DNA of 64,000 nt from contig CM049319.1 in assembly GCA_026874595.1 (NCBI GenBank), forward strand, positions 14,165,601 through 14,229,600, read 5' to 3'. Below, piece after piece: positions 58,561 through 64,000 of the stretch. This DNA is from Sipunculus nudus. Its lineage: Eukaryota > Annelida > Sipuncula > Golfingiida > Sipunculidae. Under the pieces are notes generated by a model. It saw only the letters and a program-made list of their open reading frames with translations. It did no database searches and was not told the origin of the DNA. The position numbers and the translations under genes are program-made. Numbering within the stretch: the first letter of the stretch is position 1; each line of letters opens with the position of its first letter.

Positions 58561-58599
58561 CTCTGGCCTAGTCTGTAGTAGCGTCTGTAGGCCATAGAG
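58561..58599. repeat. Short inverted repeat next to the 37-bp hairpin
   Basis: CTCTGGCCTA and TAGGCCATAGAG are inverted around a 17-nt loop with a two-base bulge. Its closeness to the larger hairpin suggests both belong to one element spanning about 58460-58630. Confidence 0.6.
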
Positions 58600-58626
58600 C
58601 ACTTTACAACGGAGGGTAACCCTACC

Positions 58627-58629
<3 letters not shown>

Positions 58630-58683
<54 letters not shown>
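58630..58683 (+). repeat. (TA)n microsatellite left of dispersed repeat A, copy 2
   Basis: One interruption. Confidence 0.93.
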
Positions 58684-58685
<2 letters not shown>

Positions 58686-59065
58686 GGGGTATGTATCAGT
58701 TTTAAAATCATATTTAATGAATGAAAGATAAAAAACGACCGATTATCTATTAAAAATCGATTATTTTATTTTATGTCTATACCATCTATATTACCGTGAA
58801 ATTTGCTGTATAGAACTATACCTAAATTATTGACCGAGTAATTTCAGACTAACATACCGCTGAAAGGTCAAGATAATGGCCGGGTAGTTAAGGCTTTAAT
58901 ACTCGTCGCTATTCAGTGTCCCGTCTTTTTTATATCCCTGACAGAATTAGAATATTTCTTCGGGATAATGTGACATCTCTGGATGTGTGCATACATCACT
59001 GTTTCTGATCGATAAAGAAAAGACCTATCATCGCTATAATCGAATAACTGGCACATAGAGGTAAT
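58684..59065 (+). repeat. Dispersed repeat A, copy 2
   Basis: Partner of 20105-20480. Both copies start directly after a dinucleotide run and share several blocks at moderate divergence. No reading frame, no clear TIRs; could be a MITE or LINE 3' remnant. Confidence 0.75.
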
Positions 59066-60721
59066 CTTATCATGTATACAAGTATTGCATAAACAAACGG
59101 AAGCTGACTATGCCTTTCAGCAATTCAATATTTCAGTGTAAAAGACTTCAGGTTATGTCAATTCCATGCATTTACCCCCCCCCCCCCCCCCACCTGAAAT
59201 GGATTTCAATTTACCCCCTTGGGACCCACGACTTGATTTCAGGATACCCACACTATTCATATCCAACCATCTCTGATTTAGCAAATGATAAATTCTTATA
59301 ATTTTAACTGAAGATAGGTTAATACGATAAGTCACTTGAAAGATACTAGACTTTAAAGTCCGAATTAAAATATTAAATATAAATTTATTGCAGTATAATG
59401 ATTATTTGTTTATTATATTAATTTCAATAAGTTGCATGGCACATTATTGACAAACATAAGATATACAAAAGATTCAACCTAACTATAGAAACCCTGAAGA
59501 CAAAAAATGCAATAATTTGAAGTAAATATAAACGCAAAGGAAACATTTTTTTCAAAGGGTTATCGTTAAGGGTAGGATAAAATCGATTACAAATTCTTAA
59601 TTTCGAGTTACCGAATGTTATCTGAAGCGGGGTTAAGCTGTCCACTTGTACGGATGCGATGCAGAGACATAAGCACATATATATTTGTCATTGTCCGGCG
59701 TACACCTTTTATTAAGTACCCAAATATCTTGATACGGACTACCCAACTGATGCGTGATATTTTTATTATTTTCTCCTGAGTTGATGAGAATGCTGACAAA
59801 AAGACTCTCCCGCATACATATATCGCACGAATGGCATTTACCGTTTTTTTCGGTATTGACTAAGTGCAAATGAAACTTTTAGTCCTATCTTTTAGTCATA
59901 AAGGGTTAATGTTCGGACACACGTCAGTTGTATGCAACACTGTTTCCTTATGTGGACTATCTGGAAGGACTCTCGGATGTCGGAGATGAATTTAAACCCC
60001 CTCCGCCTCCGGTTTAGTACTCAACAAAAAAGGAGGTTAGCCGCTACAGGCAAAAGTTTACGTCATATAAGGTATTTTTGCATGCCGAATACGTTTGTGT
60101 GTGTGAATTTGTGTGCGCGTTTTACGGTTTAGTTTTGTTTTATTTCTATCATCTATCAAAAACTACACCCACCACACCGACATTACAACTGCGGCACCAT
60201 TATATTGGAAGAGATTATTATAATTTATCATAATTGCTGCAGCGTATATATTATGATGAAAAATAATAAAATAACAAAAAGAAAACACCGATTATATGTA
60301 CACGGCTTTCATTGGAGGAGACCGGTATATTGAATCTTATCGCACAAAGTGAATAGCGTGTTTATATTTTAAATGTATATGTATCAACTTTTTTTTTCTA
60401 AGTTTTGCCAGCGGATGCCTTTTCATTAAATATTGGCAAACCACTCCATATGCTGAGCATGGAATGTTTTAACGACTCAGAAATGTCGATGAAATCTGAA
60501 TTTATATAAAATTCATAAAATAATTTCATTAAGGTTTTATCTTTTTCAAAACAACCAGCTTTAGGTAATCTCAATTAGTTCCTTGTATAACAAGCTTCAT
60601 ATATACACGTCATGTCGTCCCTAACTAATAAGAAAAACTTACTCAAAATTAAAAGTATTTCTGCAACAATGCTGTGACTTTCAAATCAATAGTGCAAAGG
60701 ATATCCATGACAGCAGTCCTA
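59066..60721. other. Non-coding DNA
   Basis: Contains a C-run (59176-59192) with motif-G-like words; TCGAGTTACC...CTGAAGCGGGG at 59604-59632 looks like the inverse of words at 51115-51135. No gene. Confidence 0.45.
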
Positions 60722-61028
60722 GGCCAAAAAAAACAGATTAAAAGGTATGGTTCTCAGGCACCGCCCGCGTCATTTTTAAACCCCCGCATCAAAATTTTTT
60801 ATTTTGATTTTCATTTGAAACTTATCAATTTTGAGCTCCAGCCGCTCGGACATTTCTTTCAAGGAGATAAAATCATACAATTTTGATAAAATATCCTTTG
60901 TTATGTAGTGCTTATACTTGATAAATAATCATAAATAAATATGATATTATCAAGCTTTTTTTTCGAAAGACAGAAAAAAATTGATTTATGAAAAAAGTAC
61001 CTGGGAACCAAACCTTTTTTTTTTTGCC
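60722..61028 (+). mobile_element. MITE copy 3, 307 bp
   Basis: Same family as 32705-33035: starts GGCCAAAAAAAACAG, followed by AAAAGGTATGGTTCTCAGG and the GC-rich CACCGCCCGC block; ends AACCAAACC plus a T-run and TTGCC. The right repeat is more diverged than the left. Direct TA flanks both ends (60720-60721 and 61029-61030). Confidence 0.8.
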
Positions 61029-63462
61029 TAAGTATCGTTGCAAATGATACAATGTGTTATATTTATACCTGTATTCTCGGTTTATAACGGTATAAATGAA
61101 ATCGTTAGCTCTAGAAGCGTCACCATGGGGAACTGAGTTAGCAGTAATACTGTGTACTCTGGCACATTCAGCTAAGCATCCGGTGCGTTCAGCTGCCCTG
61201 GAACTTCTAGTCAACAATATTTTACGGCAGGAATTTTCATGATATTTCTGAGCAAACATGCCCAGAATTCTTTTTTCAGACATTAAATATAACTTGCAAC
61301 TTTATTTTTCCGATGTCGTTTTCTTCCATTCTCCATTTGAATGGACTTCCACGCCTCCGACTCAAGTACCGTAATTAAAGACTGTAATATCTGCGCTACG
61401 GCCGATACATGACATTACACAAATTGTATGGGGTAAGGTACAGTAACCGAAACAGGAAATTGCAGCTTGCCATGATGAACGATATTTACGCTAAGTGAGT
61501 ATTAAAGCAAACAAAATAGTTATAGTAATATATAGGACACTATAGTAGACTAAAATCTAATTGTAATATCACTTTAAAGTAACGGTAATAGTAATTGGAC
61601 TTATACGTGGTCAGGAGGTTCTCACAATGATGCGACCTATGGTCGATATGATCTGATCGATATGCATAGCTAAAAATAGATATCAGCCACCTCGGCAAGC
61701 GAGTTCAGAGGATGCGACTCTTTAATTACTGTCTATTGAATATTGAATAATTTAATACTAAAAATAATAATTATTATAATAAATGAATAATTTAAATTAA
61801 GCCATAAAATCAATCTTTATAATATGAGCGTATTGGCATGATATTTAGGAATATATAATCAAAAGGAGAAATTTAGGATTACATATTATATTTTTTAGAA
61901 TGACCAGTTCTTAACAGATTTGATTAAAACACAACTCACATGATAAGAATGATTAATTTCCGAATGTTTCATCATTAAAGTGAAATAAGCGATTTTAATA
62001 AAAAAATAATAAATAAATGTTTTACATTACCTTTACCATTTAATGAACTAATGGACAGGTTACTACATGTGCGATATCAAGTTTGTAGTGACATTACATT
62101 TAAAATCTTAATAAAGATTAATCTCTGATTAATTCCAAATTAGAGCATTCAGGGATATAAACCCACTTAAGACAAAAAGGAGTAAGTAATATTTAGGGAA
62201 TGAAAATATTTTGATAACAAGAACAAAAATTAAGAAAAACCAACCAAGAGTCTTTGGTCCTCAATGTTTTCCTTGAAGATCTCTTAAGAATATCCGAGAA
62301 AGGGTTGTTAAAATAAATGAAAAGGAAACCTGATTTTTGCTTATTGTTTTCCGGAAGAATTTCATAAAACGTGAAAATCAATACCGCAGAGATAGTTAAT
62401 GATGCGTCAGGATAAAAATGTTTACTATCTCCATAAGTCATTTTTACATAGAAGCGGTGTGGTTCATCGGTTCGCCGGAAGAGAAAAAGTTTATTGCAAC
62501 AAAACGGGTTGTACTTGACATAAATACCTTTTATCTTTGGCTTGGACTTTATTCTATCTCCGGGCCTGTCTCTAATAGATAGTTGAAAGTCTTATAATTG
62601 ATTCTCAGTTTAACTGGCAGAAAAAATGATTGACGGAATAACATTGTAAAATTTCTCGAGTATGTAAAGACCAGAATTAAGACACTGGATGAGAAGAAAA
62701 TAAAAAAAAGTGAACGAACTTATGTTTTTATAACAGCAGATTTACACCTGACCTCTTGTTTCAGAGTTCTTATTTCGCATCTTATTTCTGGCCTCGTTTT
62801 AGTTATTAACGATAAAATACATAGAATTTATCAGAGGAATTGTTTTTTTAACCCACTCTGTGGGCCTACCAAATTCCTCCCGGTGGTCAAACTAAGGACC
62901 CGCCACCTTTGGTAAAATGTGTGCTGAGGAGGGACATTAAGTCATAACTTCCAAATGTAAGATACGTTTAATTAACTTTATATGTAAAATGTCATATTTC
63001 TTCAATTTTAATATCGATTGCAAAGACAAAAGTAATATTATTCATTTGTTTTTGTTTTTTATGAACACGAAGCACGTATGGTAACTTTTCCAAATTTCAA
63101 TGATATACGTTTCCGATTTCAAAATTTTGCTTTTTTAATAAACATAATTTTTTTTTCTTTTCTGAAGGCATTTAATAGGACTTAGTGCCCTTTCATAAAA
63201 AAATAAGAAAGTCTGCTTCGAAAAACAATTACTTCTTTGAAACAATTATCGAAAACACATTTAGATTGGAACGCAGTGGTGTCAAAAGCTACCATGAACT
63301 CAAAGTAGAAAAAAGGACAGAAACAGGTCGCGGTATTAAAAGTAATACGTTTACACCGACACCTGCGGTGAAAGACCTACTATGGGACTGGATAAAAGTG
63401 GTCTTAATTCGCATGTGGTCTTATTAGACACGTGGTTTTTCAGACAGGTTTTACTGTAGTTA
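61029..63462. other. Non-coding DNA
   Basis: Nothing recognisable; frames of up to 82 codons have no motif. Confidence 0.5.
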
Positions 63463-63600
63463 AAACTCCGGTGTAAAGGATTCAGGTCACCCACATTTCA
63501 GGTTACCCCCCCCCCCCCCCCCACCCCTTGTATCCTGAAATCTACTTCAGATGACCACCTAGATTAACTTGAACCTTATTTAAGGTTAACCCATCACTGT
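63463..63600 (+). repeat. Dispersed motif G, copy 2, with poly-C
   Basis: CTCCGGTGTAAAGGATTCAG, TTTCAGGTTACCC and a 17-base C-run; related to 51085-51200. Confidence 0.45.
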
Positions 63601-63607
63601 TCAGATT

Positions 63608-63690
63608 TGCCATTATTATATACCAATTGCCATTATTATATACCAATTTCAATATCCATTTTCTTATATTACCAATTTCAATATACGATA
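63608..63690 (+). repeat. Short direct repeats (20 bp)
   Basis: GCCATTATTATATACCAATT occurs twice back to back, then TACCAATTTCAATAT occurs again. Confidence 0.9.
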
Positions 63691-64000
63691 AGGTTTCTAT
63701 GTTTTAAACTCATTTTTTTCAATAAATTAAGTGTAAAGCACGATGTTTAAAAGCTGGAATCAACATACAAATGCATTTCTCGAAAAATTTTTAATTTTTT
63801 TTTGTTAATTATCTTTATATCAACGCTTACACTTTCACCAAGCGCATGACACATTACACCATAAAATAAAGATATAAAAAGATACAATACAAATTTTCAG
63901 AAATTCGGAGGAAACACATTTTAAGAATTTTTAGTCAATAAACACAAAGAATCAATTGTCTTGAGGGGGTTATCTGAAATCGTTTCCAAGTTACCACTTG

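Overview
This is a 64 kb piece of an AT-rich, gene-poor animal nuclear genome, most likely a mollusc or another spiralian. Three things support this: the one convincing gene encodes a multi-copy FVRIamide neuropeptide precursor, a peptide family known from molluscs (FxRIamides); the rest is animal interspersed repeats (a non-LTR retrotransposon, a tRNA-derived SINE with a metazoan-type core, MITEs); and microsatellites are very abundant. There is no bacterial, organellar or viral gene organisation. I cannot name the species.

The gene lies on the minus strand at 54598-56265: a 555-residue secretory precursor with a signal peptide, a four-cysteine N-terminal segment and 27 FVRIG units, each flanked by processing sites for amidation. 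Nine central units repeat with a 48-bp period. A splice acceptor just upstream of the ATG, a candidate donor at 56482-56484 and a TATA box at 56599-56606 suggest a short 5'UTR intron. No other protein-coding gene can be supported; the other short reading frames look like chance or repeat translations.

Layout. 1-13.8 kb: mostly non-coding, with a dispersed repeat (1.34 kb), a 197-bp tandem duplication in CT-rich DNA (3.4 kb), degenerate tandem repeats (6.7-7.9 and 10.1 kb) and an LTR-like segment (10.4-10.9 kb). 13.8-20.5 kb: several nested or adjacent local duplications, a possible hAT-type element and a dispersed repeat. 23.5-26.1 kb: a 5'-truncated, frameshifted LINE abutting a MITE. 26.4-27.2 kb: a locally duplicated block. 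32.7 kb: a complete MITE. 42.2 kb: a minisatellite with higher-order structure. 46.0-48.15 kb: a 2.1 kb non-autonomous DNA transposon with about 120-bp inverted repeats and a 9-bp target duplication. 48.4 kb: a ~59-bp tandem array. 54.2-56.6 kb: the neuropeptide gene. 58.2-59.1 kb: SINE, a strong hairpin and a second copy of the 20.1 kb repeat. 60.7 kb: a third MITE copy.

All similarities were found by eye on this one sequence. Family assignments of repeats, exon boundaries and regulatory sites are inferences, labelled as such.
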